From NCBI GenBank assembly GCA_038253885.1, contig JBBSGP010000002.1, forward strand, positions 65,905 through 129,904: a stretch of 64,000 nt of DNA, written 5' to 3'. The position numbers and the translations under genes are program-made. The stretch is from JALZAQ01 sp038253885 (lineage in GTDB: Bacteria; Gemmatimonadota; Gemmatimonadetes; Gemmatimonadales; Gemmatimonadaceae). How positions within the stretch are numbered: position 1 is the first letter of the stretch; each line of letters starts with the position of its first letter. The notes beneath the pieces were generated by a model. That model was given only the letters and a program-made list of their open reading frames with translations. It made no database searches and had not been told where the DNA came from. Below are positions 35,654 to 45,151 of the stretch, one piece after another.

Positions 35654-37498
35654 TCAGGGCGCGCTGGCCAGCGAGCGGAAGTACTCCTCGATCCCGTTGG
35701 TCACGCCGCGCGCGTACGCGTCCTGAAACGCCGCCGTCCGCAACGCCGACTCCTGCTCCGGGATCATGAGGAACGCACCCTCGCACAGCACCGATGGCAT
35801 CCAGCTCGGACGGGCGAGAGCGAAGTTCTCGTAATTGATCCCGAGATCGCGAAGACCCATCGCGGCCACCATCGCGTTCTGGAGGGCGCGCGCGAGCGGG
35901 ATCGCCTGCGGATGGAAATAGTAGGCCCCCGTTCCATGGGCGAGAAACGGATTGATGCCGTCCGGCAGCGCGTTGAGGTGGATGGAGACGAGCGCCTCGG
36001 CATCGGCGCGCTGCGCGATGACGGGACGCTCGTCGAGCGACAGCGGCGCATCGCTCGTGCGCGTCATGATGACCGTCGCGCCGCGGGCCATCAGCAGGAC
36101 GCGAGCCCGTTCGGCGATGGCGAGCGTGGCCACCGGCTCCCACAGGCCGGTCGGTCCGGTCGCGCCGCCGGGAGGATGCCCGGCATCGATCGCGATCCGC
36201 CGGCCGCGCAACGGAGCCGACGCGTCGATCGTCGGCCGCCGACGGACACGAAGGACCAACGCCCCATCTCGCCAGAGCACGCGATACCCGAATGGGTCGT
36301 GAGCGAGAGTCAGGACGAACCGCATCCGGTCGCTCGTCACCTGTTCCCACGTCACCGCGCGCACCAGCTGCTCGTTCGCCGGGTGATGGATGACATTGGT
36401 GTTGGAGCGCGTTCCGTACAGCGTCAGGGCGAGCTGGCCCGGACCTTCCTCGACGAGAAAGGCGGGGCGCGCACCCACCGGGACGATGAAGTCCACCCAA
36501 CCCTCCGCCGGCACTAATATCGCCGAGCCGGTGACGCGACGTGGTGCGGCCGTTCCCGCGGGCAGCGCGTGCACGTCGGTGGCGGAGATCCACGCCTCGA
36601 GGCCGGCGTCCAGACGAACCCGTGTCAGCGCCCCCGAGCGACCCGTCAGTTCCAGTTGTGTTCCACGGAGGAGAAGCCATCCGTAAGCGGCATCGGGCGG
36701 CGGTGTCGGCGTGGGACGCGCGGGGATCGCGCGATCGGAGTCACCGGCGCTGGAATCGGCGCCGAGAAGCGCCCAGGAAATCGGTGCGCCCGGCGACTGG
36801 ACTGGAGGCAGACTGAAGCGCGTCGTGTCCCGATCACGGGTCACGTAGAGCTCCGGCCGGCCGTGCAGGAGCTTCGCCGGCACGTCCGTGCCCCACTGCT
36901 CCGGGTCGCCGGGCGCTCCGAGCTCAGGGTGTGCGAGTGGTAGGACACGATCGGCGCTGTCGGGCCGAACCCAGACGTTCGCGTTCGAGGCCGCGCGAAC
37001 GCCGACGTGGACCATCTCGTCGTCTCTCAGCATCAGCACTCCGCGCGGCACGATGGTCGTGCTGTCGGCCAGCGAAGCTCCCGGCCCGCCGACGGCCATA
37101 CGGGAACCGGCGATCCTGACCGCATGCGCGGCCCGTACCGTGTCGCGTCCGAGCACAGCGACGACGCGGTACGCCGGCATTGATGCATCGGGGAGAGCCA
37201 GCCAGGCGAGAAAGCTGCCGTTCGGAAGCACCGGCACCGCCGTATCGTTGATCGTCAGAGTGGCGTGGCCATTGCCGACGGACCCGAAGATGAAGTTCGA
37301 GTCGCGCGCCGTGATCTGAGCGCCGAACGGCGGATACACAACCCGCAGGGCGAGTGGCCCCTCTACCAGCGGAATGGGCGGAAGAGGAGCCGCTGCGGAC
37401 ATCGCTGTCTTGCCGCGAGAAGGGTCGACGCCGAGCGTGGGCCTCGCTGGATGACAAGCGGCGAGAACGATCTCGAGAAGGAAGAGTGGACGACGCAT
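35654..37498 (-). CDS. N-acetylmuramoyl-L-alanine amidase (Amidase_3), lipoprotein
   Basis: A 614-residue cell-wall hydrolase from ATG 37498, whose short signal ends in the lipobox VLAAC. The first 400 residues are beta-rich, probably AMIN- and SH3-like wall-binding regions. The C-terminal Amidase_3 domain shows AIDAGHPPGG (zinc His), GLWEPVATL (zinc Glu), VSIHLNALPDG (zinc His) and VLCEGAFLM (catalytic Glu). It cleaves the amide between MurNAc and the stem peptide in the periplasm. The open frame upstream to 37723 is not protein-like. It is divergent from the Ser/Thr kinase operon. Confidence 0.92.
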   Translation of the reverse strand: MRRPLFLLEIVLAACHPARPTLGVDPSRGKTAMSAAAPLPPIPLVEGPLALRVVYPPFGAQITARDSNFIFGSVGNGHATLTINDTAVPVLPNGSFLAWLALPDASMPAYRVVAVLGRDTVRAAHAVRIAGSRMAVGGPGASLADSTTIVPRGVLMLRDDEMVHVGVRAASNANVWVRPDSADRVLPLAHPELGAPGDPEQWGTDVPAKLLHGRPELYVTRDRDTTRFSLPPVQSPGAPISWALLGADSSAGDSDRAIPARPTPTPPPDAAYGWLLLRGTQLELTGRSGALTRVRLDAGLEAWISATDVHALPAGTAAPRRVTGSAILVPAEGWVDFIVPVGARPAFLVEEGPGQLALTLYGTRSNTNVIHHPANEQLVRAVTWEQVTSDRMRFVLTLAHDPFGYRVLWRDGALVLRVRRRPTIDASAPLRGRRIAIDAGHPPGGATGPTGLWEPVATLAIAERARVLLMARGATVIMTRTSDAPLSLDERPVIAQRADAEALVSIHLNALPDGINPFLAHGTGAYYFHPQAIPLARALQNAMVAAMGLRDLGINYENFALARPSWMPSVLCEGAFLMIPEQESALRTAAFQDAYARGVTNGIEEYFRSLASAP

Positions 37499-37565
37499 GG
37501 CCCTGAAGGTAACCACCAGCAAGGGTGTGGGCGAGGCGTAACTCGCTGCGCAGTCACAATTTCCA

Positions 37566-37594
37566 TTGACCCACCTGGTTGCGATTCCTATATT
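37566..37594 (+). promoter_or_regulatory. Near-consensus sigma-70-type promoter of the kinase operon
   Basis: TTGACC (37566-37571), a 17-nt spacer and TATATT (37589-37594) match the housekeeping consensus at 10 of 12 positions. Transcription from about 37601 leaves a leader of roughly 134 nt before GTG 37735. It is the clearest promoter in the window. Confidence 0.75.
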
Positions 37595-37734
37595 CTGACG
37601 TCGATCTGAGGTGAGAATCCGTGGAGGCGACGACGTGACCTCCTGCGCTCCGCGGAGGACTCGCCGCTCCGGATCCCCTTGGCCGTCGGTGCGGCGCTTC
37701 CTTGCGGCCTCTTTCCCCCCCAAGCCCCGAGCGC

Positions 37735-39354
37735 GTGAGCACGAAGATCTGTCCGCAGTGTGAGACCAATTACGGGGAAGACCTCAAGTTCTGCCCCCGG
37801 GATGGCTCCTCGCTCAAGACCCCATCGCAGAGCGATCTGGTCGGGCAGATGGTCGCCGATCGCTATCACGTGCTCCGGAAGCTGGGCGAAGGGGGGATGG
37901 GCCAGGTGTATCTTGCCGAGCACGTGAAAATGGGGCGCCTGAGCGCGCTCAAGGTGATGAGCGCATCGCTGATTCATGACGCCGATGCGATCGGCCGATT
38001 CAACCGAGAGGCTGCGAACGCCAGCCGCATCAGTCACCCCAACGTGGCCGCGGTCTACGATTTCGGTGAGACCAGCGAGGGGCTGATCTACCTCGCGATG
38101 GAGTTCGTCGAGGGCGAGCAGCTCACACGGTTGCTGGGCCGTCCGGGCGCCATGTCTCTCCCGCGCACGGCCGAGCTGGTGTCGCAGATCGCGAGCGCGC
38201 TGGACGCCGCGCACGAGCTCGGAATCGTGCACCGGGACCTCAAGCCCGACAACATCATGATCCGCACGAATCGCGACGGATCCGATTGCGTCAAGATTGT
38301 GGATTTCGGGATCGCGAAAGCGATCCGCAACGACGGCCAGAAAGTGACGCGCACCGGGATGGTGATTGGGACACCCGAGTTCATGAGCCCGGAACAGCTC
38401 TCGGGCGATGAGGTGGACGGTCGCAGCGATACCTACACGCTCGGCCTGGTCGCCTTCGTGATGTTGACCGGACAGCCGCCCTTTCCCAGCGACACTGTCC
38501 AGGAATCGCTCATCAAGCGGTTGACCGAGCGCCCCCGAACGCTGTCCGAGGTGAAGCCTGAAATTCCCTGGCCCGCCGATGTTCAGCACGCGATGGACGG
38601 GGCGCTGCAACGCAAAGCGGTGGACCGGTACTCGCGAGCGACCGATTTCGCTCGCGCTCTGCGCCTGGCGATCGCGGCGATGACGGCCCAGCACGATGCC
38701 GACACGCAGGTCCTAAACGCTATGGTCCCCCCGACCGTGGTCCGGTCTACGGCGGATGGCCGTGGACATCGGCGGGGAGCGCTCGTTGCCTTCGCGACGT
38801 TGGCGGCATTGGCTCTGGGGGCGACCGCGATGCTGCGGAGCGCCGCGGGCTCGAGACATGTACAGGGCGTGACGACCCGGCCAGCGGCCGACTCTGCTCG
38901 CCACTTCTCTCGGCCCTTGCAGCCGGAGTCGGAATCACACTCGAGCGCGACCGAGCTCACGCGCTCGCGGCGCGCGGCTGCTCCCGCGCCCCCCAGCGTG
39001 GGCGGCGCTGCCCGTCGCTCGAGCGCCACCGGAGACAGCGTCAGCGAGGCGCGCGAGGCGGACGATCTGGATCGGATCGGCACGGCCTTCGACGGTACCG
39101 GCACGTCCGGCGACTCGGCTCGTGCCTCGGCGGCCGAGCGTTTGCTCGCGGAGCGGCTGCCAACGGTCCACTCACGACGGAATATCATGCGCCTCCAGCT
39201 GCACCGGGTCGAGGCTCTCGCCGCGCAGGGAAGACATGATGACGCATGCAGGGTCTGGCGCCGTCTCGACAGTGAGGCTACAACTCTTCCGCCGGCCGCC
39301 GGCAACATGCGACGGGCCATCGAAGCCATTGGCCAGACGCTCTCGTGCCCATAA
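37735..39354 (+). CDS. Zinc-ribbon Ser/Thr protein kinase (Hanks type)
   Basis: A 539-residue protein from GTG 37735. An N-terminal zinc ribbon (CPQCETNYGEDLKFCPRDG) precedes a full kinase domain: LGEGGMGQVYLA, LSALKVM (ATP lysine), IVHRDLKPDNIM (catalytic loop), IVDFGIAKAI (DFG), GTPEFMSPEQL and DTYTLGLVAF. A transmembrane helix (ALVAFATLAALALGATAML) follows, then an extracytoplasmic Ser/Ala-rich tail. All catalytic residues are intact. The stop overlaps the PP2C phosphatase start by 10 nt, so kinase and its likely reversing phosphatase are coupled. TTG 37702 would add 11 residues without support. Confidence 0.95.
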   Translation: MSTKICPQCETNYGEDLKFCPRDGSSLKTPSQSDLVGQMVADRYHVLRKLGEGGMGQVYLAEHVKMGRLSALKVMSASLIHDADAIGRFNREAANASRISHPNVAAVYDFGETSEGLIYLAMEFVEGEQLTRLLGRPGAMSLPRTAELVSQIASALDAAHELGIVHRDLKPDNIMIRTNRDGSDCVKIVDFGIAKAIRNDGQKVTRTGMVIGTPEFMSPEQLSGDEVDGRSDTYTLGLVAFVMLTGQPPFPSDTVQESLIKRLTERPRTLSEVKPEIPWPADVQHAMDGALQRKAVDRYSRATDFARALRLAIAAMTAQHDADTQVLNAMVPPTVVRSTADGRGHRRGALVAFATLAALALGATAMLRSAAGSRHVQGVTTRPAADSARHFSRPLQPESESHSSATELTRSRRAAAPAPPSVGGAARRSSATGDSVSEAREADDLDRIGTAFDGTGTSGDSARASAAERLLAERLPTVHSRRNIMRLQLHRVEALAAQGRHDDACRVWRRLDSEATTLPPAAGNMRRAIEAIGQTLSCP

Positions 39355-40544
39355 CTCCGATACCAGGCGCCGTGACACCTACGGGGCAGACCGGAAATTC
39401 ACCGCTCGGCGAGATCGTCGTGCAGCTGTACGGCCAGACTGACGTCGGCCGGACACGCGAGCACAATGAAGATGCATTCATGATCGCCGATCTGTCCGGA
39501 TCTGACTGCTCGATCGATGGTGCGGTGCGCACCATCTCGGCGGGCGCACGCGGAACGCTTTTCATGGTGGCCGATGGTCTCGGCGGTGCTGCCGCGGGAG
39601 AGATCGCGAGCGAGATGGCCATCGCCACGGTGCTCGAGGAGATGCAGAAGCGGTGGGTTGACTCGGACAGCGCCGACCCCGAGGTCTTCGCCGCGGCGCT
39701 CAAGTCCGCTGCCGAGACGGCCAACGTCAGAATTCACAGCTACGCTGTCGAGCATCCGGAGAGCCGCGGCATGGGCACCACCGCGACGATCGCCGGCTTG
39801 CTGCTCGACACGTTGTATCTGGTTCAGGTCGGCGATAGCCGCGGGTATCTCGTGCGCCACGGAGTGGCCCGACAGATCACCCGAGATCAGTCGCTGATGC
39901 AACGCTTGATCGATGCCGGTGAGCTGACCGCGGAGGAAGCGGAGCGCAGCGAACGGCGCAACATCATTCTCCAGGCTCTCGGCCCGGAGCCACTGGTCAA
40001 GGTGGATCTCACCTATCAGAAGATTCGCCGGGGCGACATTCTGGTGTTGTGCACCGATGGACTTTCCGGCCTCGTGACGCGAGAGGAGATGACCCAGGTG
40101 CTGGCCACCGAGCTGGATCTCGGCGACGCCTGTCGCGTGCTGATCGATCGGGCGAACGAGAATGGAGGCCCCGACAACATCACGGTGGTTGCCGCTCGTT
40201 TCGACGGGAACGGCTTGGGCACGTCGGAGCTGGACGATTCCGTCGGACATGCGGTCTTTCCATTGCCGGGCGCGCCCCCATCGATCAGCACCATGCCGAC
40301 GCGCGAGATGCACACCGGCCCGTCTCCCAAGCCTGTCTTTCGGGAGATCGAGATCACGCCCGAGCGAACGCCGGTCGTCGTGGACGCGGTGCCAGCGGGC
40401 CGCGGTACAAACCGCATGTTGACGGTCGCGCTCGCTGCCGTGATCGTGTTGCTCGCGATTTTCCTCGCTCTTCGGGCCATGCGGGGACAGGCTGCCCTCC
40501 CTGACTCTGTGCCGCAGCAGGCGCCGTCGCGGCAGGCACCGTGA
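39345..40544 (+). CDS. PP2C-type protein phosphatase, membrane-anchored
   Basis: A 399-residue protein starting at GTG within the end of the kinase gene. PP2C metal-binding motifs are complete: TREHNEDAFMI, LFMVADGLGGAAAGE, GMGTTATIAGL, VGDSRGYLVR, LCTDGLSGLV and GGPDNITVVAARF. A C-terminal helix (LTVALAAVIVLLAIFLALRA) anchors it with the enzyme in the cytoplasm. It should dephosphorylate substrates of the adjacent kinase. Its stop overlaps the next start by GTGA. Confidence 0.94.
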   Translation: MPITPIPGAVTPTGQTGNSPLGEIVVQLYGQTDVGRTREHNEDAFMIADLSGSDCSIDGAVRTISAGARGTLFMVADGLGGAAAGEIASEMAIATVLEEMQKRWVDSDSADPEVFAAALKSAAETANVRIHSYAVEHPESRGMGTTATIAGLLLDTLYLVQVGDSRGYLVRHGVARQITRDQSLMQRLIDAGELTAEEAERSERRNIILQALGPEPLVKVDLTYQKIRRGDILVLCTDGLSGLVTREEMTQVLATELDLGDACRVLIDRANENGGPDNITVVAARFDGNGLGTSELDDSVGHAVFPLPGAPPSISTMPTREMHTGPSPKPVFREIEITPERTPVVVDAVPAGRGTNRMLTVALAAVIVLLAIFLALRAMRGQAALPDSVPQQAPSRQAP

Positions 40545-41950
40545 CTCTCGGCCTCAAGGTGTTGAGCGGATCCCGCACCGGCGAGCGGGAGCAGTTCGAG
40601 AAGGCGGTCGTCACTTTCGGCCGGCACCCGTCGTGCGATTTCCGATTCGACGCTGACAAGGACCTCGACGTCTCGGCGCGTCATGCCGAAATACGGAGCA
40701 CCGACGGCCGATACGTCCTGCGCGATACCGACAGCACGAATGGGACCTTCGTCAACGGTATCCGTCTCGATGGGGACGCACCGCTGTCTCCGGGCGACGT
40801 CGTCGGCTTCGGGGAGTTCGGACCCAAGCTCGAAGTGCGGTTCGAGAGGCGGAGCGATGAGGACACGCCGGACGTCCCGCACACCTCGAGAACGCTGCGT
40901 ACTCCCACGAGCCCCATCACCCGTCCTCCCGGATACACCGCGGAGCGGATCGCGGCGGCGGTCGAGGAGCATACGGCACGACTGCAGCGCATGCTGCTGG
41001 CTTTCGGCGTGCTGCTGGTGCTGGCCATTGGCGGGGGCTTCCTCCTCCTTCGCACCGACCGGCGCGCGCGCGATCGCGAGATCGCCGTCCTGCTGGGCCG
41101 TGCGGACAGCCTGAGCGCGGTGAACGAGCGTGCGACCGCCGGGCTCTCCAGCCACGTCCACGGCATGGATTCCGCGCTCGCGGCCGCCCGCACCGAGAGT
41201 GATCGGCTGCGGACAGAGGTTCTACACGCCAAGAGGGGCGGCGCCGATGTGCGGCAGCTGGCGACCCGCCTCGACCAGACAGCGGCCAGGCAATCGGCCC
41301 TCTTCTCGGCAGCGCAGCTGGACTATTCGCGCATCAGCGAGCTCGATGATGCGGCGACGGCGATCGTGGCGGTGAGATGGAGCGATGGCCGGAGCCAAGC
41401 CGGAACGGGGTTTGGCATCACCCGCGACGGGCTGCTGGTAACGAGCCGACATCTCGTCGAGCAAGGCGGGGAGCAGCCGGAGCGCGTTCTCGTCATCTTC
41501 AGCAACACTCGAGTCTGGCTCCCCGCCCGTGTGGTGCGCTCCGGCGATTCGGCCTCGGGAGACTTTGCCTTCCTCCAGCTCGATGATCGTGGCAGCCATC
41601 CGGTCGTCGCGGGCATCGCTCACTCCTCCAGCACCAAAGTCGGCTCTCCGGTGGCGCTCATCGGGTACCCGCTGGCGCTCGACCTGCCGATGCCGGGAAG
41701 CGGGACGCGGATCACGGCGAAGTCGACGATCGCGGCGGGAACAGTGAGCAAGATGCTGGACACTCTCCTGCAGGTCGACGCGTACGCGGCGGAGGGGTCG
41801 AGCGGCACTCCGATCTTCAACACGTCCGGTCACGTGATCGGAATCGTCTGGGGAGGAGCCCGTGAGAGCGCGGGGCGCATCGTCTACGCCGTCCCCAGTG
41901 ACCTGCTCATCGCGGCGCTACCGGAGGAAGCGAAGGGCGTGGTGCGCTGA
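40541..41950 (+). CDS. FHA domain - transmembrane - trypsin-like protease
   Basis: A 469-residue protein with an unusual order. An N-terminal FHA domain (VTFGRHPSCDF, SARHAEI, STNGTFVNG; residues 5-105) would bind phosphothreonine. A helix (LLAFGVLLVLAIGGGFLLL) and a coiled region follow. The C-terminal trypsin/DegP-type domain has the triad His in LVTSRHLVEQG, Asp in GDFAFLQLD and Ser in EGSSGTPIF. The FHA part is cytoplasmic and the protease outside, so a phosphorylation signal could reach a periplasmic protease. It is the third gene of the kinase-phosphatase operon. Its 3' end overlaps the convergent symporter gene by 44 nt. Confidence 0.9.
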   Translation: MTLGLKVLSGSRTGEREQFEKAVVTFGRHPSCDFRFDADKDLDVSARHAEIRSTDGRYVLRDTDSTNGTFVNGIRLDGDAPLSPGDVVGFGEFGPKLEVRFERRSDEDTPDVPHTSRTLRTPTSPITRPPGYTAERIAAAVEEHTARLQRMLLAFGVLLVLAIGGGFLLLRTDRRARDREIAVLLGRADSLSAVNERATAGLSSHVHGMDSALAAARTESDRLRTEVLHAKRGGADVRQLATRLDQTAARQSALFSAAQLDYSRISELDDAATAIVAVRWSDGRSQAGTGFGITRDGLLVTSRHLVEQGGEQPERVLVIFSNTRVWLPARVVRSGDSASGDFAFLQLDDRGSHPVVAGIAHSSSTKVGSPVALIGYPLALDLPMPGSGTRITAKSTIAAGTVSKMLDTLLQVDAYAAEGSSGTPIFNTSGHVIGIVWGGARESAGRIVYAVPSDLLIAALPEEAKGVVR

Positions 41951-43679
41951 GCACGTCCGCGAAATCGGTGGGACGGCGCCGGACCAGAAGCGACAAGCCG
42001 GCTGCTCCGACGAGGCCCGCCAGCGCCGCCACGACCCACTGCTGCAACAGCGCTGCGCCGAGCGCGATATTGCCACCGAGCAGCGCCGACACGCCGGCGA
42101 CCGTACGGAGCACGTCGTCACCAAGCCGCTGCCGGGGCGCGAGCCCGGTCCGACGCTGGACGACACGCCAGAAGCCGCCTGGCTGCGCCCGCCGGTAGAA
42201 ACGGTCGAGCGTCTCCTCCGATTCGGGCGGAGTCAGGAGCATCACGCCCACCCACAGAGCCGACACGATGAGCGCGGTGGCGGTCTCGCGCACGCCGTAT
42301 TCGAGCGTGCGAAAAGCGGGAAGCCGGAAGGATAGCACTCCGACCACGACGCTCCCGACGAGCGCGGCGATCTCCGCCCAGGCGTTGATCCGCCACCAGA
42401 ACCAGCGGAGAATCAGCAGGAGGCCGGTACCGGTGCCCAGCACGATCAGGAAGCGGAATGTCTCCCGGATGCTGGTGAGATGGAAAGCGATGAAGGAGGC
42501 CACGACCGTGATCAACAGCGACGCGAACCGCCCTGCCCACACCAGATGGTGCTGCGCCGCGTCCGGGACGACGAATCGACGGTAGATGTCGTTCACCAGG
42601 TAGCTCGCACCCCAGTTCACCTGGGCCGAGACAGTCGACATGAACGCCGCCAACAGACTGGCAAACACCAGCCCGAGAACGCCGGCTGGGAGATAGCGCC
42701 GCATCAACAGCGGATACGCCGTCTCGGGGTCGCGGAGGCCGGGCAGCACGATCATCGCCACGAGCGCAGTCAGAATCCAGGGCCAGCAGCGCACGACGTA
42801 GTTGAGAATGTTGAATAGCCACGCCGAGCGCTCGGCGTCCCGCTCGGATGGCACCGATGCCAGTCGTTGCACGAACTGGCCTCCGCCGTCGGCGCCACGG
42901 AACGCCCACCACTGTATTGCCACGTACGCGAAGAAAGTGGGAAGCGGCAGCAGCACGTTGCCGGCCGTGGGAAAGAAGGCGGTATGGTCACTCTTTCCGA
43001 TGGCGGCGAGGCGATCGGGCAGAACGGCCAGACCACCGATCTCGCGCAGTGCGAACCAGGCCACGATCAGGGCACCGACGAGAGCGAGAACGAGCTGAAA
43101 AAAGTCCGTTGCCACGACGCCCCACAGCCCGCTGAACGCCGAGTACACCAGCACGATCAGGGCGATCAGAACCACCGTCCAGATTCGCTGCGCGTCACCG
43201 CTCAGCCTGAACTGCTCCCACAGGCCCAGGGCATCGACGACCTTGCGCATCGCGAGCATTCCGTAGGCGATGCCGATGGCATTGATCGGAAGAGCAAACA
43301 GGAATGCGCGCGTGCCGCGCAGCAGCGCTGCGGGACGCCCGCCATAGCGCAGCTCGTTGAGCTCGACGTCGGTGAGAATACCCGCCCGTCGCCACAGGCG
43401 TGCGAACAGATAGATCATTCCGACGTGCGCCACGATGAAGCTCCACCACTCCCAGTTTCCGGCGATGCCACGACCGATCACCAGTCCTCCGACGTACAGC
43501 GGCGTGTCCACGTTGAAGGTGATCGCCGCCATCGAGCATCCCGCGAGCCACCATGGGATGGATCGGCCCCCGACGAAGAATTCCTCCAGCGAGCGAGACG
43601 CGCGTCGCGATAACCAGAGGCCGATGGCGAGCGTGATCGCCATGTAGATCGCGACAACGATCCAGTCGAGGGGCCGCAC
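41907..43679 (-). CDS. Sodium/solute symporter (SSS) of the cell-wall recycling operon
   Basis: A 590-residue symporter from GTG 43679, which follows the nagZ stop by a single base. It has about 14 helices with family patterns FFVGGRSIPWWLAG, FNVDTPLYVGGLV, ELRYGGRPAALLRG, FRGADGGGQFVQRL and VNWGASYLVNDIYRRF. It is a paralogue of the symporter half at 26.2 kb but lacks the fused nucleotidyltransferase. Because it is the last gene after murQ, anmK and nagZ, it probably imports anhydro-MurNAc or its GlcNAc disaccharide, a job done by AmpG (a different family) in enterobacteria. That role is inference from position only. Confidence 0.9.
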   Translation of the reverse strand: MRPLDWIVVAIYMAITLAIGLWLSRRASRSLEEFFVGGRSIPWWLAGCSMAAITFNVDTPLYVGGLVIGRGIAGNWEWWSFIVAHVGMIYLFARLWRRAGILTDVELNELRYGGRPAALLRGTRAFLFALPINAIGIAYGMLAMRKVVDALGLWEQFRLSGDAQRIWTVVLIALIVLVYSAFSGLWGVVATDFFQLVLALVGALIVAWFALREIGGLAVLPDRLAAIGKSDHTAFFPTAGNVLLPLPTFFAYVAIQWWAFRGADGGGQFVQRLASVPSERDAERSAWLFNILNYVVRCWPWILTALVAMIVLPGLRDPETAYPLLMRRYLPAGVLGLVFASLLAAFMSTVSAQVNWGASYLVNDIYRRFVVPDAAQHHLVWAGRFASLLITVVASFIAFHLTSIRETFRFLIVLGTGTGLLLILRWFWWRINAWAEIAALVGSVVVGVLSFRLPAFRTLEYGVRETATALIVSALWVGVMLLTPPESEETLDRFYRRAQPGGFWRVVQRRTGLAPRQRLGDDVLRTVAGVSALLGGNIALGAALLQQWVVAALAGLVGAAGLSLLVRRRPTDFADVLSAPRPSLPPVAPR

Positions 43680-43680
43680 C

Positions 43681-45138
43681 TCAGGGCCCTCTGAGGAGCC
43701 ACGCGGCGGCGGCCCGCTGCATCGTGGCTTCTCCGCCCCACGCACACACGACGGTTCGCGCCCGCGGGATCTCAGCCGAGAGACGGGGATGGCCGAACTG
43801 CAGCACCACCACATCGCCCCGCTCCTGACCGGCGCGTTCGACCAGGGCGCGGGAGTGCGCGGAATAACCCGGCCGGCCCTTCCATGACCGGATGTCGCCG
43901 AAGAGCGCCAGGATCGTCGAGCGCCGGCCATCCTCGGCCGGCTTGTCCACGCGTCGCACTTCCCAACCGGCTGCGCCCAGGGCCGCGAAGAACGGATCGC
44001 GCGACGGAGCAGGGTACGGACCGCCGACGTCGTCGTCGACCACGATGACATCCAACGGAGACGTGACGCGCGCCGGCGCTCCCCGCACGACCCGGATACA
44101 CCGCTGTGCGAGGTCATCCGCCCAACCCGGCTCGGCGACCAGGGGCGGAGCCGACGGCGGAGGCGCCACCAGACCGCCCCACTGTGCCCATTTCGCGCGG
44201 CGTCGCAGCGAGTGGAAGATGCGCTCGCTCTCGAGCACTCCGTCTCGCAGTGCCTGCTCGAGAGCGCGGGCGATCGCATCGAGATCAGCCGGATAGAGCA
44301 GCAGATCGCAGCCGGCCTGGAGCGCCCGTATCCCGGCCTCCGCTTCTCCCTGGCCGACGAGTGCGCCCTCCATGATGAGGGCGTCGCTCACGATGAGACC
44401 ATCGTAGCGCATGTCCCGGCGCAGGAGCCCGCCGATGATCTCGCGCGACAGCGTTGCCGGCGCGCCGCTCGGATCGAGCGCCGGATACGCGACGTGCGCG
44501 GTCATGATCGACGCCACGCCCGCATCCACCGCCGCTCGGAACGGAACGAGGTCGGTGGCCAACAGCTCCTGAGCCGAGGCGCGCACGACCGGCAGCTCCA
44601 TATGACTGTCGCCGGTCGTGCGCCCATGACCGGGAAAATGTTTGGCGCACGCCAGCACGCTCTCCGACTGACAGGCGTCTATCCAGTCCGCGGCGAGTGC
44701 GGCGACGCGCTCCGGATCGCCGCCGAGCGCGCGCGTACCGACGATCGGGTTTTCCGGGAGGATGTCCAGATCGCACACCGGTGCGTAATCCCAATTCACC
44801 CCGAGCTCGCGCGCCTCACGGGCAGTCAGCCGGGCGGCTCGGCGCAACGCATCGGGGTCGCCGAGCGACGCGAGGGCGGCGAGCGGAGGAAGGCCGGTCG
44901 CTCCCGCGAATTGCTGTCCCGCTCCCCTCTCGAGGTCGGCCGCGACGAGCAGCGGGATGCGCGACCGGCGGTGCAGCTCGCTCGTCAGCTCGCGGGCGTC
45001 GCCGACCGAACCGCCGAAGAGAATGAACCCGCCCACGCCCAGCTCCAGCGCACGCTCGATCATGGCCCGTTCGCCCGTATACCCCAGCGCGGGATCCCAG
45101 CGCACGGCCGGAAGCAGGAGCTGACTGATCTCGCTCAC
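43681..45138 (-). CDS. nagZ: Beta-N-acetylhexosaminidase, GH3 (NagZ-like)
   Basis: A 485-residue GH3 enzyme from GTG 45138. The NagZ hallmark block is intact (CAKHFPGHGRTTGDSHMELP), containing the Asp-His acid/base pair. The nucleophile Asp lies in GLIVSDALIMEG. A second alpha/beta domain of about 130 residues makes it longer than the 340-residue E. coli form and more like two-domain Gram-positive NagZ. No signal peptide is visible, so it should act in the cytoplasm on imported GlcNAc-anhydroMurNAc. It lies between anmK (13 nt) and the symporter (1 nt). Confidence 0.92.
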   Translation of the reverse strand: MSEISQLLLPAVRWDPALGYTGERAMIERALELGVGGFILFGGSVGDARELTSELHRRSRIPLLVAADLERGAGQQFAGATGLPPLAALASLGDPDALRRAARLTAREARELGVNWDYAPVCDLDILPENPIVGTRALGGDPERVAALAADWIDACQSESVLACAKHFPGHGRTTGDSHMELPVVRASAQELLATDLVPFRAAVDAGVASIMTAHVAYPALDPSGAPATLSREIIGGLLRRDMRYDGLIVSDALIMEGALVGQGEAEAGIRALQAGCDLLLYPADLDAIARALEQALRDGVLESERIFHSLRRRAKWAQWGGLVAPPPSAPPLVAEPGWADDLAQRCIRVVRGAPARVTSPLDVIVVDDDVGGPYPAPSRDPFFAALGAAGWEVRRVDKPAEDGRRSTILALFGDIRSWKGRPGYSAHSRALVERAGQERGDVVVLQFGHPRLSAEIPRARTVVCAWGGEATMQRAAAAWLLRGP

Positions 45139-45151
45139 CGGCTCTCTCTGA

